Position numbers and translations under genes: made by a program. The notes under the pieces were generated by a model. It did no database searches. It was not told the origin of the DNA and saw only the letters and a program-made list of their open reading frames with translations. A DNA stretch of 64,000 nt from Litorimonas taeanensis (GTDB taxonomy: Bacteria > Pseudomonadota > Alphaproteobacteria > Caulobacterales > Maricaulaceae). How positions within the stretch are numbered: position 1 is the stretch's first letter; each line of letters opens with the position of its first letter. Shown here piece by piece: positions 46,039 to 55,318 of the stretch. The DNA lies in the NCBI RefSeq assembly GCF_003634015.1, contig NZ_RBII01000001.1, positions 1,550,001 through 1,614,000 on the forward strand. Direction: 5' to 3'.

Positions 46039-46760
46039 CGCCACTGTCCTTGCTCCACTAAAGAAAATTCTCTTCCTTCAGCTTTATGCCCGCGATCTTC
46101 AAAGCCAAAAAGCGGCAGCACAAGCGCGGCATCCTCATCGCGCGTGATCACATTAATATCTGATTTATATTGCCCCAGAGCTGAGATAGAGATGCGGGCT
46201 GTAATTGATTGTAGGTCATCCTGACCTGATAAATTGAAAATATAATCACCCGCATTATCACAGCCTATAGGCCCAGAAAGTACAGGGCCATCCCATTGAA
46301 AGAGCGCTCGGTTCCGTGTGAGAACATCGCTCTGCGCGGTTCCTGAAAGGGATTTGCACTTGCCATCTTTATCCCAATTCACGGTCTCTACTCTGGCATT
46401 AATCTGCCCTGACAAACCCTTTAATCTGGGGTCTGGTAATGGAAGACTCGCAACATTCATATGCATAGATAAATTGCGCGCTTTATTTTGCGCGGCAAAA
46501 CCAGAAACCTCGACCCCTACTGCGCCCAGTTCTATTTCAAGTGGGTACCCTCCTCGTAATAATGCGCTGGGTTTAAGCGTATAATTAACAGTATTTACAT
46601 CCCGTAAATTCAACAGGCCGCCCTTCCAAACAGTGCCAAAATACGCTGTATTATTTGTTTTAAAGGCCGAGGGTAAAACCATCGGCCCCACCCATGACAA
46701 GGGTAGAAATGCCACTAAACCGAGAACAACCCCGGCCAATATAAATAAGAAAAAACGCAT
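46035..46760 (-). CDS. gspN: Type II secretion system protein N
   Basis: A 241-residue GspN-like protein: an N-terminal membrane helix (FFLFILAGVVLGLVAFLPL), an early GTVWKGGL segment, and a periplasmic domain ending with a pair of Cys (about DKDGKCKSL and GPIGCDNAG) as in GspN proteins. GspN is an accessory inner-membrane component of type II secretion systems whose exact role is not settled. It follows gspD by 19 bp on the same strand and overlaps the lipoprotein gene. Confidence 0.85.
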   Translation of the reverse strand: MRFFLFILAGVVLGLVAFLPLSWVGPMVLPSAFKTNNTAYFGTVWKGGLLNLRDVNTVNYTLKPSALLRGGYPLEIELGAVGVEVSGFAAQNKARNLSMHMNVASLPLPDPRLKGLSGQINARVETVNWDKDGKCKSLSGTAQSDVLTRNRALFQWDGPVLSGPIGCDNAGDYIFNLSGQDDLQSITARISISALGQYKSDINVITRDEDAALVLPLFGFEDRGHKAEGREFSLVEQGQWR

Positions 46761-46779
46761 TAAATTAAAGAGACCAATC

Positions 46780-48705
46780 TTACTCGCCTCTATATCCGCG
46801 TATCACATCATCATCGCCAATGATTTCGTCTAACTTGGAATAAGTTCGGCCTGATTGAGATATATCTTCACGGCGAATTTGATCTAGACGCTCCTGAGTA
46901 AGCGGCCGAGCATCTTCTCCGTTTCGAATTATTGTTGGCCGAATGAAGACGACAAGATTAGTTTTCACGCGGGATTTATCTTTGTTTCTGAATAACTCAC
47001 CAATCAGAGGCGCATCCCCCAAAACAGGCACTTTTTCAATTGTGATTTGCTCATCATCTTGAACCAACCCCCCTAACACAATAATCTCTTTATTGTTCGC
47101 CAAGACCGTTGTTTCTATTTCGCGCTTATTTGTCACAAAATCCTGCGACAGGCTTGTGATCGCCCCCGCAATAGAGCTGACTTCTTGCGCGATCTCTAAC
47201 CGTACAACATCCCCTTCACTGATTTGGGGAAGGACATTTAGTTTAATACCCACCTCAATCCGGTCAAAAGTGCGAAAGGGATTTACAGTCGTCGCGCCTA
47301 AACTTTCGCCCGTAGTGATTGGAATTTCTTGTCCAACCAAAAATGTTGCCGGCACATTATCCAGTGTCGTTACAAATGGAGTTGAAAGGATATTGCTATT
47401 TTCATCTTTTTCTAAAGCATTCACAATCGCAGAGAAAACGCTATCGCCTTCGACACCGCCAATCCCAATAGTGCCGCCCGTTAAGCCTGTAATCGAACTG
47501 ATAGCAGCGGCCTGCAAAGATGTCTGAGTCGTTTCATCAAGTCCAATTTCATCCCCCGCAATAGCGCCTGCTAAGGCCAGCATATTGGGGCTTTCGGAAA
47601 AGCCTGTAGAAATAAGCGGCACAGAGCTACCGTTTATTCCGCCAACAGCAAATTGCACGCCAAGCTCTTTGGCTGCCGTATCCGAAATTTCGACGATAAT
47701 GGCCTCAACCAAGACCTGCGGCCGACGCACATCTAAACGGCGAATAATGGACTCAAGTGCCCGCTGCGTTTCTCCATCCGCACTGATAACCAGTGTATTT
47801 GAAAATGTTTCATAAGCGACAGTAGGCGCGGGCTGCCCCTCAATTGTGTATGACGGTAAGAGTGTGGCAAGTAATTCAACCAAAGTCGTTCCATCAGCAT
47901 AGCGAAGCGGGATAACGCTCACAGCTCCTCTTGGTGCCAAGGAGCCAACGTCCATACTATTGATAATTGGCTTCAACCGAGCGATTTCATCAGCAGGCCC
48001 CTCCATGATTAATGAATTAGACATGGGGATAGACACCACAGTCACGCGAGGCTTAGGCCCGCCCAGTTTTTTCAGCGCTTCTTCTGCATCAATCGCCGAT
48101 AATTGGCGCAATTGAACGGTTTCTGTCACAGTCCCGCTTTGATCCATTGCAGCGACGATAGACCGAGCTTTGCGAAGGTTTTCAGGGAAATCTGTAACAA
48201 CCAAGACATTACCACCAGGGTTAGCTGTTACTTGTCCCTGCGTATGCATGACAGGTTTAATTAAACGCGCAGCTTCTGCAGCATCAGCATAGTTTAGTTT
48301 AATGACGGTTGTCGCCAGACTGCCATTTACACCATTGCCTTGTACAAATGGGGCGTCTTGAGCCGCGCCCTGTAACAACGTGACGCGATACTCACCGGTC
48401 GCGGTTCGGATTACTGTGTAGCCATGCACACGCATGACATCTTTGAAAACTTCGAATACCTCACCTTTGCTCAAAGATTGTTCAGAGCTAATCGTAACTT
48501 TGCCCTGCACACGTGGGTCCACAATAAAGCTACGGCCCGTGACAAGCGAAACATCATCAATAAAGGCCCGAATATCGGCCTGTTGCATTGTAATCAGATG
48601 ATCTCCAGCGGCCATAGCCGTAGACCCCGACATGGCTCCAATAGGCAGTGCGGATAAGCTGGCTCCTACCAATAAAGTCGTCGCAAATGATTTGATAAAG
48701 CGCAT
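46780..48705 (-). CDS. gspD: Type II secretion secretin GspD
   Basis: A 641-residue outer-membrane channel subunit. After the signal peptide come the N0 domain (MQQADIRAFIDDVSLVTGRSF), the repeated N1-N3 ring domains (VIKLNYADAAEAARLIKPV; VSVIPLRYADGTTLVELLATLL) and the C-terminal secretin core with VEAIIVEISDTAAKELGVQF, NILSTPFVTTLDN, VGQEIPITTG and the VPVLGDAPLIGELFR segment. It assembles into the multimeric gate for folded exoproteins. The gene sits directly after gspC with a 3-bp gap. The rest of the system (gspE to gspM) is not in this window, so the operon is partial. Confidence 0.95.
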   Translation of the reverse strand: MRFIKSFATTLLVGASLSALPIGAMSGSTAMAAGDHLITMQQADIRAFIDDVSLVTGRSFIVDPRVQGKVTISSEQSLSKGEVFEVFKDVMRVHGYTVIRTATGEYRVTLLQGAAQDAPFVQGNGVNGSLATTVIKLNYADAAEAARLIKPVMHTQGQVTANPGGNVLVVTDFPENLRKARSIVAAMDQSGTVTETVQLRQLSAIDAEEALKKLGGPKPRVTVVSIPMSNSLIMEGPADEIARLKPIINSMDVGSLAPRGAVSVIPLRYADGTTLVELLATLLPSYTIEGQPAPTVAYETFSNTLVISADGETQRALESIIRRLDVRRPQVLVEAIIVEISDTAAKELGVQFAVGGINGSSVPLISTGFSESPNMLALAGAIAGDEIGLDETTQTSLQAAAISSITGLTGGTIGIGGVEGDSVFSAIVNALEKDENSNILSTPFVTTLDNVPATFLVGQEIPITTGESLGATTVNPFRTFDRIEVGIKLNVLPQISEGDVVRLEIAQEVSSIAGAITSLSQDFVTNKREIETTVLANNKEIIVLGGLVQDDEQITIEKVPVLGDAPLIGELFRNKDKSRVKTNLVVFIRPTIIRNGEDARPLTQERLDQIRREDISQSGRTYSKLDEIIGDDDVIRGYRGE

Positions 48706-48708
48706 ATC

Positions 48709-49611
48709 CTAGCGTCCAATCTCGACTGTTTGGGGACGACCGTCCCGAATAATTTCCATTTTAACTTGGCGGGCAGTTTTTAAAGACGACGCCAATTCTA
48801 ATAGGTTTAATTTGTCATTCAAAAGAGATGTATTGTTCACTTTTGTAATGACATCGCCTGACTTCAGACCAAATCTTTTCAGACTTCCATCTCCATTAGT
48901 CCCCGAGACGCTATAGCCTGCTAATTGTCCCCCATTGAAATGCGGATTAAATTTAACGCTTTTCATAAGCTCTGATGCAGACATCGTCTCAGCAGAGATA
49001 AGGCCGCCCCCAGGCGTGGCATTTTGCTCTGCACTCGAGGTTAAAGGCGTCACAGAAATTGTATCGGCTATTTGCTCAGATCGGTCCGCGACGAGTCCCG
49101 TACTGTTTTCGCGGGCAAAGGTCAGTCGCTGTAATTCCCCGCGAACGTCCAAGACAACGAAGCCAGAAGCCACGCGTTGCAGAGTAACGCCGTTCATAAC
49201 ATCTTCACCGACACGGTAGGACTTTTCCATATTATCTGGCGTCTTTAACACAGCCGAGCCGACACCGCCCACTGTACGCCCCGTCAGAACAAGATTTAGC
49301 TTGGTTTCAGGCACATCTAAGCCAAGGTCGATTTCAGGAGATATATCGGCTGCTTCAACACCTGAGGTGCCCAAAGAGAAAGGGTCACTCGAAAACGAAA
49401 AACTCTGTGAATCGGCGCCAGACTGTGAGCTAGAAACAGCGGGTATAACAGGCAAAGCTGTCCAAGCGCTTTCCGGGCTAACCATTAAAACAAGCCCGCG
49501 CACCAGAATCCAACCTAATCCAACGAGACCTAAAATTTGCAAAACGCGCAGTACGGGCGTCATAGGAATTTTTTGCCCTATATTGCCTAATCTTTCTGCT
49601 AAAATGTTCAT
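48709..49611 (-). CDS. gspC: Type II secretion protein GspC
   Basis: A 300-residue inner-membrane protein that links the inner-membrane platform to the secretin. There is one N-terminal membrane helix (ILGLVGLGWILVRGLVLMV, about 28-46), then a homology region near residues 100-180 (LNLVLTGRTVGGVGSAVL), and a C-terminal PDZ domain (about 225-300: GYSVSGTNGDGSLKRFGLKSGDVI and the RQVKMEIIRDG strand). Start and order gspC-gspD match known operons. Substrate choice in type II secretion depends on the PDZ domain, but the exoproteins are unknown here. Confidence 0.9.
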   Translation of the reverse strand: MNILAERLGNIGQKIPMTPVLRVLQILGLVGLGWILVRGLVLMVSPESAWTALPVIPAVSSSQSGADSQSFSFSSDPFSLGTSGVEAADISPEIDLGLDVPETKLNLVLTGRTVGGVGSAVLKTPDNMEKSYRVGEDVMNGVTLQRVASGFVVLDVRGELQRLTFARENSTGLVADRSEQIADTISVTPLTSSAEQNATPGGGLISAETMSASELMKSVKFNPHFNGGQLAGYSVSGTNGDGSLKRFGLKSGDVITKVNNTSLLNDKLNLLELASSLKTARQVKMEIIRDGRPQTVEIGR

Positions 49612-49983
49612 TAAATTTCTTTCGCAGTCTTCTTTTAAACCGTCCAGTTAGCTTTGTTTAATGTCAGTTCCGTGACAAAACGCCAAGATTTGACAGTCTC
49701 TCTACAGATTCAATTGTACTCGTTTGTATACGTTTCTCCAGCTTACGCAAAAGCATAGATAATAATTATGATAAACCGCTTTCCTATGCGTTTCACTTTA
49801 TTGATAGAACGAGGCAATCCAAACGCCAAGCCTTCTGCTGCCTCAACCCTGCCATTCGGGCTGTGTTTGTTTTTTATGTGGACGAAGTGAAACCAAGAGT
49901 CGCCTTTTCACCACTAAAACACTATTCCAGTGTGAAATTTAGCTCGTCTTCTATTACCTGTCTTCTATATAAGAGATTACATA
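49612..49983. other. Intergenic region between gspC and folD
   Basis: A 372-bp divergent promoter region. A TTGACA at 49690-49695 reads toward folD but has no good -10 at 16-18 bp. No operator, RNA or small gene could be supported. It contains no tetrahydrofolate-riboswitch-like pattern that I can recognise. Confidence 0.5.
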
Positions 49984-50889
49984 ATGGCTGTCCAAACTCC
50001 CTCCTCCAATCAAATCGATGGCAAAAAAATCGCCGAAGAATTACGGGCCCGCGTCGGTAGCGCCGTCAAATCTCTACCCCAACACCCCACTCTGGCGGTT
50101 GTCTTGGTCGGCGACGATCCAGCAAGCCAAGTTTATGTACGCTCTAAAATAAAATTCACCCAAGAATGCGGTATGCGTTCTGTTGAACGCCGATTGCCAG
50201 AAAATGCTTCTCAGGATGAAGTTGTTGCTACGGTTAGAGCTCTTAATGAAGATACGGAAATAGACGGAATTTTGGTGCAACTCCCCCTCCCTAAAGGTCT
50301 GGATAGCGATGCCGTTATCGAAGAAATTGACCCAAGCAAGGATGTAGACGGCCTTACGGAAACCTCTGCGGGTCGATTGCTGCTTGGAAAAACGGGGCTT
50401 CGGCCTTGTACGCCCACAGGGTGCGTGATTTTGGCAAAGGCAGCGCTTGGTGATCTAACCGGTAAAAACTGTGTGGTTCTAGGTCGCTCTATTCTTGTTG
50501 GGAAACCTGCAGCTCTTCTCTTTTTAGAGCAAAATTGCACAGTAACCATTGCGCATTCGCGGACAAAAGATTTAGCCGCGATATGCCGCGAAGCCGATAT
50601 TCTTGTCCCTGCTGTAGGGCGCGCCGAAATGGTGCAATCCGATTGGATTAAAGAAGGGGCCTGCGTTATTGATGTCGGTATCAATCGTGTTCCAAACCCT
50701 GCGAAACCCGGAAAAACTAAATTGGTTGGAGATGTTGACTTCCCATCGGCAGAGAAAGTCGCTGGCGCCATCACGCCCGTCCCTGGCGGCGTGGGGCCGA
50801 TGACGATTGCTTGCCTTCTGAGAAATACAGTCCTGGCCGCTTGTCACCGACGTGGCTGGGAAACTCCAGACATTATCGCCTCTCTCTAA
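49984..50889 (+). CDS. folD: Bifunctional methylenetetrahydrofolate dehydrogenase/cyclohydrolase
   Basis: A 301-residue cytoplasmic enzyme that interconverts 5,10-methylene-, 5,10-methenyl- and 10-formyl-tetrahydrofolate with NADP. Family signatures: [19 protein letters not shown] with catalytic Lys in the YxxxK arrangement, [48 protein letters not shown], and [18 protein letters not shown]. Length is normal. It works with the p-aminobenzoate enzyme encoded at 16081 in folate supply and one-carbon metabolism, but they are not linked in an operon. Confidence 0.96.
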   Translation: MAVQTPSSNQIDGKKIAEELRARVGSAVKSLPQHPTLAVVLVGDDPASQVYVRSKIKFTQECGMRSVERRLPENASQDEVVATVRALNEDTEIDGILVQLPLPKGLDSDAVIEEIDPSKDVDGLTETSAGRLLLGKTGLRPCTPTGCVILAKAALGDLTGKNCVVLGRSILVGKPAALLFLEQNCTVTIAHSRTKDLAAICREADILVPAVGRAEMVQSDWIKEGACVIDVGINRVPNPAKPGKTKLVGDVDFPSAEKVAGAITPVPGGVGPMTIACLLRNTVLAACHRRGWETPDIIASL

Positions 50890-50972
50890 CGATATGAGCT
50901 CAAATTCTATCAACTGGGCTCAGAAACTTTTCGGGGGTTCTCAACTCAGTTGAAATAGGTCAAAAGACTCGC

Positions 50973-52172
50973 ATGACAAAGACCTCTTTTATTGCGCCTT
51001 CATCGCTTCGTCAGACTTTCTCTGATGCACTCTCGACAATGTACCGAAAAGAGGTTCCTGCCTATGGAACCTTATTGGATATTGTCGCAGACGTTAATGC
51101 AGGCATAAATCCAGAATTGGCTGTTGATGCATCTCGGCTCGGACAAGAACGACATGGAGCCATTCGGGTCGGCACGCCCCATGATTTAAATACCCTCTCT
51201 CGCGCTTTTGCCATTCTTGGAATGGAACCTGTTGGATATTACGATCTCAGCGTTGCTGGCCTGCCCATTCATTCAACGGCTTTCCGGCCTGTCACGACGC
51301 AAGCTTTAACAGCGAACCCGTTCCGGATGTTTACGTCCCTCTTGCGCCCTGAATTGATTGACGACAAAACTCTACGTTCAGAAGTTGAAAAGATTTTATC
51401 TCAACGAGATATTTTCTCTCCAAATTTAATCCCATTATTGGACAAAGCAGAAGCCCAAGGCGGACTCAGCAATGAAGAGGGTGAAGCCTTCATTAGCGCT
51501 TTTTTAGAAACCTTTAAATGGCATGATAAAGCAGAAGTCTCTTTGCGAACCTATGAAAAATTAAAAGCTTATCACCCGCTTATCGCTGATATTGTTGGGT
51601 TTAAAGGACCACACATCAATCATTTAACGCCGCGCACGCTTGACATCGACAAAGCCCAAATTGCGATGAAACAACAAGGGTTAGAAGCAAAGTCCGTAAT
51701 TGAGGGGCCACCAAAACGTAAGTGCCCAATATTATTACGCCAAACGGCCTTTAAAGCTCTCAATGAAGATATTCTTTTTGAAAATGACGGGGTTTGGCAA
51801 AGTGGGCATCATACAGCTCGTTTTGGAGAGATTGAGCAGCGCGGCGCGGCGCTAACGCAAAAAGGCCGTGCACTCTATGACCAGTGCCTCGCTAACAAAG
51901 ATTTCTCAGAATTTCCTGATGATTGGACAGTTTTAAGAGAACAAGGGCTCGCCTTTTTTCAAAAAACTACGTCAGGCTATGTGCCTTTAACTTATGAAGA
52001 TTTTTTGCCCGTCAGCGCGGCAGGTATTTTTCGGTCAAATCTTGGCGAAGATGGCGATGCTATTGGCCTGAAAGCTAAGTCTAATCAGTCTGCATTTGAA
52101 CAAGCTCTGGGGCGGTCCGTGCTCGATATGTTTGCGCTTTACCAAGCGCAAACCGAAGTTAATTTGTTTTAG
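50973..52172 (+). CDS. DUF1338 family protein (2-oxoadipate dioxygenase/decarboxylase type)
   Basis: A 399-residue protein of the DUF1338/YdcJ family, whose characterised member HglS turns 2-oxoadipate into 2-hydroxyglutarate using Fe(II) and O2 in lysine breakdown. Family segments: RHGAIRVGTPHDLNTLSRAFAILGM, IHSTAFRPV, FRMFTSLLRPELI, INHLTPRTLDID and FGEIEQRGAALTQKGR. Candidate metal ligands are His61, His217 and a Glu at 286 or 288. It is shorter than the 460-residue HglS, so specificity may differ. No other lysine-catabolic gene is adjacent. It is convergent with the Xre regulator gene by 6 bp. Confidence 0.85.
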   Translation: MTKTSFIAPSSLRQTFSDALSTMYRKEVPAYGTLLDIVADVNAGINPELAVDASRLGQERHGAIRVGTPHDLNTLSRAFAILGMEPVGYYDLSVAGLPIHSTAFRPVTTQALTANPFRMFTSLLRPELIDDKTLRSEVEKILSQRDIFSPNLIPLLDKAEAQGGLSNEEGEAFISAFLETFKWHDKAEVSLRTYEKLKAYHPLIADIVGFKGPHINHLTPRTLDIDKAQIAMKQQGLEAKSVIEGPPKRKCPILLRQTAFKALNEDILFENDGVWQSGHHTARFGEIEQRGAALTQKGRALYDQCLANKDFSEFPDDWTVLREQGLAFFQKTTSGYVPLTYEDFLPVSAAGIFRSNLGEDGDAIGLKAKSNQSAFEQALGRSVLDMFALYQAQTEVNLF

Positions 52173-52178
52173 CAAAGC

Positions 52179-52484
52179 CTAAATAACTGAGCGTAAAAAA
52201 GTGGGATTGCTGCGACTGTCAGAACCCGTCGCGGCAATATCATTAATCAGCTCTTTATAGAAATAATTTGGAGTGACTGAAAATAAAACAGAGAGCTCCC
52301 ATAAGCGGCCAACACTAATTCGGTTTTTGCCGCGTTCATATTTTTGCACTTGTTGAAAACTTACGCCCAAAAGGTCGGCAACATCTTTTTGGCTATAGTC
52401 GTGTTTCCGTCGAAGCTTTGTAAGTTTTTCACCGACAAAAATGTCAACATGGTTGGGGGAGCGGGGAGTAGAGGTCGTCAACAT
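52179..52484 (-). CDS. Xre-family helix-turn-helix regulator
   Basis: A 101-residue DNA-binding protein. The helix-turn-helix spans about 19-70: LTKLRRKHDYSQKDVADLLGVSFQQVQKYERGKNRISVGRLWELSVLF, listed here as three helices with the SQKDVADLLG and SFQQVQKYERG elements being diagnostic. It resembles the small alphaproteobacterial Xre regulators with the VSFQQVQKYERG wording. It lies 3 bp after the 124-residue gene and downstream of the flagellar operon on the same strand, so a role in cell-cycle or flagellar control is possible, on position alone. Confidence 0.85.
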   Translation of the reverse strand: MLTTSTPRSPNHVDIFVGEKLTKLRRKHDYSQKDVADLLGVSFQQVQKYERGKNRISVGRLWELSVLFSVTPNYFYKELINDIAATGSDSRSNPTFLRSVI

Positions 52485-52487
52485 AGG

Positions 52488-52862
52488 TTAGTATCCTTCC
52501 AAGAATTTAGAAACAGACAGAACGATTTTGTCACCAGCGCTCAGGCTCTTAATTTCCTGATCACCCACAACTTCGTTCTTCCAAAGCGCTAAGATGGCTT
52601 TGGCATCAGCAAAGGATTTCACTTTCATTTTCATTGCTTCATTCAGAAGCGCGGAATGTTGATCGAATAGGTCACGTTCACGTGCAATTAAGCTATTGAC
52701 GCATTCAGCAGATTCAGGTGTTTCATCTGCAATTTCATTTAATTGTAAACAAACATTTTGATACTCTGCAATCACTTGCGTTAATGTACGTGAATAAACC
52801 ATATAAGGCACATATTTTGGCCTTGTGATATCGTCAACTTTATCTTTTACAATATCATCCAT
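52488..52862 (-). CDS. Hypothetical protein upstream of Xre regulator
   Basis: A 124-residue soluble protein, mostly helical, with the phrases LTQVIAEYQNVCLQLNEIADE and VKSFADAKAILALWKNEVVG. I do not recognise the family. It probably forms an operon with the Xre gene (3-bp gap). The leading intergenic gap to the FliJ-like gene is 116 bp, so it may have its own promoter. No signal peptide or membrane segment is visible. Confidence 0.6.
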   Translation of the reverse strand: MDDIVKDKVDDITRPKYVPYMVYSRTLTQVIAEYQNVCLQLNEIADETPESAECVNSLIARERDLFDQHSALLNEAMKMKVKSFADAKAILALWKNEVVGDQEIKSLSAGDKIVLSVSKFLEGY

Positions 52863-52978
52863 TGATAGTGTTCTCCTCTGATAGTGAAATTACTATGACA
52901 GGTTGAACACCTTGAAAATCCCCCATCTGTCCCCCCTCATATTGAGGAAACTTATTGTATTACCGTATTCAAGGTACC

Positions 52979-53416
52979 TCATTTAGGGGACAAGGACTGG
53001 CTTTGTTGCCATATGGTTTGGGCTGTTTCCGCTTCTGATTTGGCTCGTTCTCTTATCTCTTCTTTGTGCAAATCGGCCAGTCGGTTTTGGAAAAAATCTT
53101 CTTTGACAATAAAGGCCGTTAGCTCTTGACCTATCGCCTCTTGCTCTTGTCTTAACACTTCATCTTGGTTGATCTCCTTATTTATTTTCTCAAGTTGAAA
53201 AACGCGCCAATTCTCGAAACTATTGAAATCTTGAGGCGTCACTTGGCTGACATGTCCGCTGGAGAGAGCAGCTTCTTTTTCAGCAATCGCAGACTTTATG
53301 GCATTAATTCTCTTTAGTATTTCTGCCCGCGAGCGCGCCAGTTTGGCAAAACGCTGCTCGGCCGAGCGTTTATGCAATTGCACAATTTTTAAAAGTGTCT
53401 GAGAACGATCAGCCAT
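52979..53416 (-). CDS. FliJ-like flagellar export protein
   Basis: A 145-residue protein that is almost entirely charged helical coiled coil (LLKIVQLHKRSAEQRFAKLARSRAEILKRI; residues 5 to about 140), the shape and length of FliJ, the ATPase-stalk and chaperone-escort protein. Sequence identity in FliJ is low, so the call rests on architecture and position. It lies 12 bp after flhB at the end of the export-gate operon, whereas fliJ normally follows fliI. Fli-like coiled-coil proteins such as FlgN or FliH are less likely by length and context. Confidence 0.62.
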   Translation of the reverse strand: MADRSQTLLKIVQLHKRSAEQRFAKLARSRAEILKRINAIKSAIAEKEAALSSGHVSQVTPQDFNSFENWRVFQLEKINKEINQDEVLRQEQEAIGQELTAFIVKEDFFQNRLADLHKEEIRERAKSEAETAQTIWQQSQSLSPK

Positions 53417-53428
53417 CCGACGTCACGC

Positions 53429-54523
53429 TTAGTATTCTGCCGGTTTCAAACTATCCGCAAAATGGATAGAGGCAGCAACAGCGGCGTAATGCTCGGGCTT
53501 GATTGGCTCACCAATCTCAACACCGGCATAAATCGAACGCGCACAAGGGGGATCAGAATGAATCGGAATATCATTCTGTTTAGCCCGTTGTCGGATACGA
53601 AAGGCCAATTCATCGACCCCTTTGGCCAATAGAATAGGCACTGATTGTGATTCTCTATCCCATTTGATGGCCACGGCATAATGCGTAGGGTTTACGATGA
53701 TAACATCAGCCGCAAGGACATCATTCAACATACTGTTCTGCGACAAGGCAATCGCACGAGAACGCCGCGCTGCTTTCATGTGTGGGTCCCCCTCGCTATC
53801 TTTGCTCTCATCACGGACTTCTTTCAATGTCATCCGTAGTTTTTTCAAATGCGAGAATTGCATATAGGGCAAATCAATTATCGTAATCAGTGCAACCGCC
53901 AAAACCATATAGAATATCAATTGCAAGGCCACTCTATACATTTCAGGGACAATTAAATTTGTCGGTATGGCACTTTCTCCCGGCAGGGTAACAATAAGAT
54001 TATAGAAAAATATCCCGCCTATAACTGCAATAAAGCAAAGTTTGAAAAATCGTTTTCCAAACTCAAACATGCCATTCGGCCCGTATTTTTGCTTAGCATT
54101 TGAAATGGGGGACAATTTGGAAAGCTTGGGTTTCAATTTTGAGGGCGCAAAAACAATGGCTCTTTGAAGGACCAGCGAAGATAAAACCGCCATGATGAGC
54201 AAAAGAAAGAGTGGCGCAAAGGCTAGGATTGGCGACCATAAAAGATCTGACGCATCATTCCCGCCCGCACGCGATTTTTCGCCTAATAATAGGTTCGCCC
54301 CAATCGCTTCTGGATGCTCTAGCATCCCTGATAGTGACAATAGCGTATCAAAAGCGACGGCTTTACCGAAAATTAAAATCGCAATCAGCAATCCAGCATA
54401 AAGAAATAATGTATTGGCTTCCATAGATTGGGGCGTATCCCCTTGCTCTCTGGATTTTCTGATTTTGGTTTCGGAAGCATCAAAGGACTTTTCTTCGGCG
54501 CCGGATTGTTCATTATCGCTCAA
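53429..54523 (-). CDS. flhB: Flagellar export gate protein FlhB
   Basis: A 364-residue inner-membrane export component. The self-cleaving site is present as N278-P-T-H281 in VIIVNPTHYAVAIKWD, which is needed for the switch from rod/hook to filament export. The N-terminus has KSREQGD, then four membrane helices (about 38-60, 97-118, 160-182, 198-220). The C-terminal domain contains the VPILLAKGVDELAFRIRQRA and IYAGVEIGEPIKPEHY segments. It lies 12 bp after fliR in an operon running flgB to FliJ-like. Confidence 0.96.
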   Translation of the reverse strand: MSDNEQSGAEEKSFDASETKIRKSREQGDTPQSMEANTLFLYAGLLIAILIFGKAVAFDTLLSLSGMLEHPEAIGANLLLGEKSRAGGNDASDLLWSPILAFAPLFLLLIMAVLSSLVLQRAIVFAPSKLKPKLSKLSPISNAKQKYGPNGMFEFGKRFFKLCFIAVIGGIFFYNLIVTLPGESAIPTNLIVPEMYRVALQLIFYMVLAVALITIIDLPYMQFSHLKKLRMTLKEVRDESKDSEGDPHMKAARRSRAIALSQNSMLNDVLAADVIIVNPTHYAVAIKWDRESQSVPILLAKGVDELAFRIRQRAKQNDIPIHSDPPCARSIYAGVEIGEPIKPEHYAAVAASIHFADSLKPAEY

Positions 54524-54535
54524 ATGACCCTCCTG

Positions 54536-55318
54536 CTAAAAACCAAATATAGCGTTTGAATAATCACGCATGTGACCGAGCCATAGAGTCAAAATTGCCC
54601 CGATAGAGAGAGATAAAAGTATCAAACCAATCCCAATCATCGCTGGCATCCCCACAAAAGACACAAGCAATTGCGGCATAGCCCGATTCACAAAACCTAA
54701 AAGCAAATTATAGATAAAGTTCAATAACACAAATGGGAAAGCAAGAGACAAGCTAATTCTAAAGACGCCGACGACTTTCTGCGTCAGATCATAAGCAAAT
54801 TGGTCAAAGTTTGGGGACGTGCCCAGCGGAAAAACATTGTAACTTTGCTGAAGAATCCCAAAGGCCTCTATATGAAAATCTAATGTGACCAATAGCGTAA
54901 CACCCGCAAGCATAAAAGCCGTGCTCAATGTTGTGTTCGGTTCTGTGGCTATGCCCTCACCCAAGGGCTGCGAAATAGACATGGATTGAGACACAATGTT
55001 TCCGACGATTTGGAGGATAAAAATAGCCAGCCTGAGAGAGAGGCCTAAGAACGCCCCAAATATAGCTTCTTTACCAAAGACGGCCATAGCCGCCCCCAAA
55101 GTCGTCATTTGAGGAAGCGGCCCAGCTAATACGCCCGGTAACATCAACCATGTTAGCATCAAGGCGGCCACTAATCGTGACCGTGTAGAGAGAGTTCTTT
55201 CGCCTAATGTCGGAACAATAAATATAAAAGTCGACATCCGAGTAAAGATAGCCAGAATTGCAAAAATTGATCCTGTATAGGGGCCAATAACAGCCGTTAA
55301 GCTGTTTAAAAAATCCAT
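54536..55318 (-). CDS. fliR: Flagellar export gate protein FliR
   Basis: A 260-residue membrane protein with about six hydrophobic helices, a core component of the flagellar export pore with FliP and FliQ. Recognisable patterns are an early FAILAIFTRMSTFIFIVPTLG, SRLVAALMLTWLMLP, LGLSLRLAIFILQIVGNIVSQ and FVNRAMPQLLVSFVGMPAMI. The start shares one base with the flhA stop (55318), showing coupling. FliP and FliO are not in this window, so they are encoded elsewhere. Confidence 0.93.
   Translation of the reverse strand: MDFLNSLTAVIGPYTGSIFAILAIFTRMSTFIFIVPTLGERTLSTRSRLVAALMLTWLMLPGVLAGPLPQMTTLGAAMAVFGKEAIFGAFLGLSLRLAIFILQIVGNIVSQSMSISQPLGEGIATEPNTTLSTAFMLAGVTLLVTLDFHIEAFGILQQSYNVFPLGTSPNFDQFAYDLTQKVVGVFRISLSLAFPFVLLNFIYNLLLGFVNRAMPQLLVSFVGMPAMIGIGLILLSLSIGAILTLWLGHMRDYSNAIFGF

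Noticed and set aside
49690-49718. Sigma-70 promoter for folD starting at TTGACA
   Set aside because: The -35 is perfect but the sequences at 16-18 bp spacing match the -10 consensus in no more than three of six positions.
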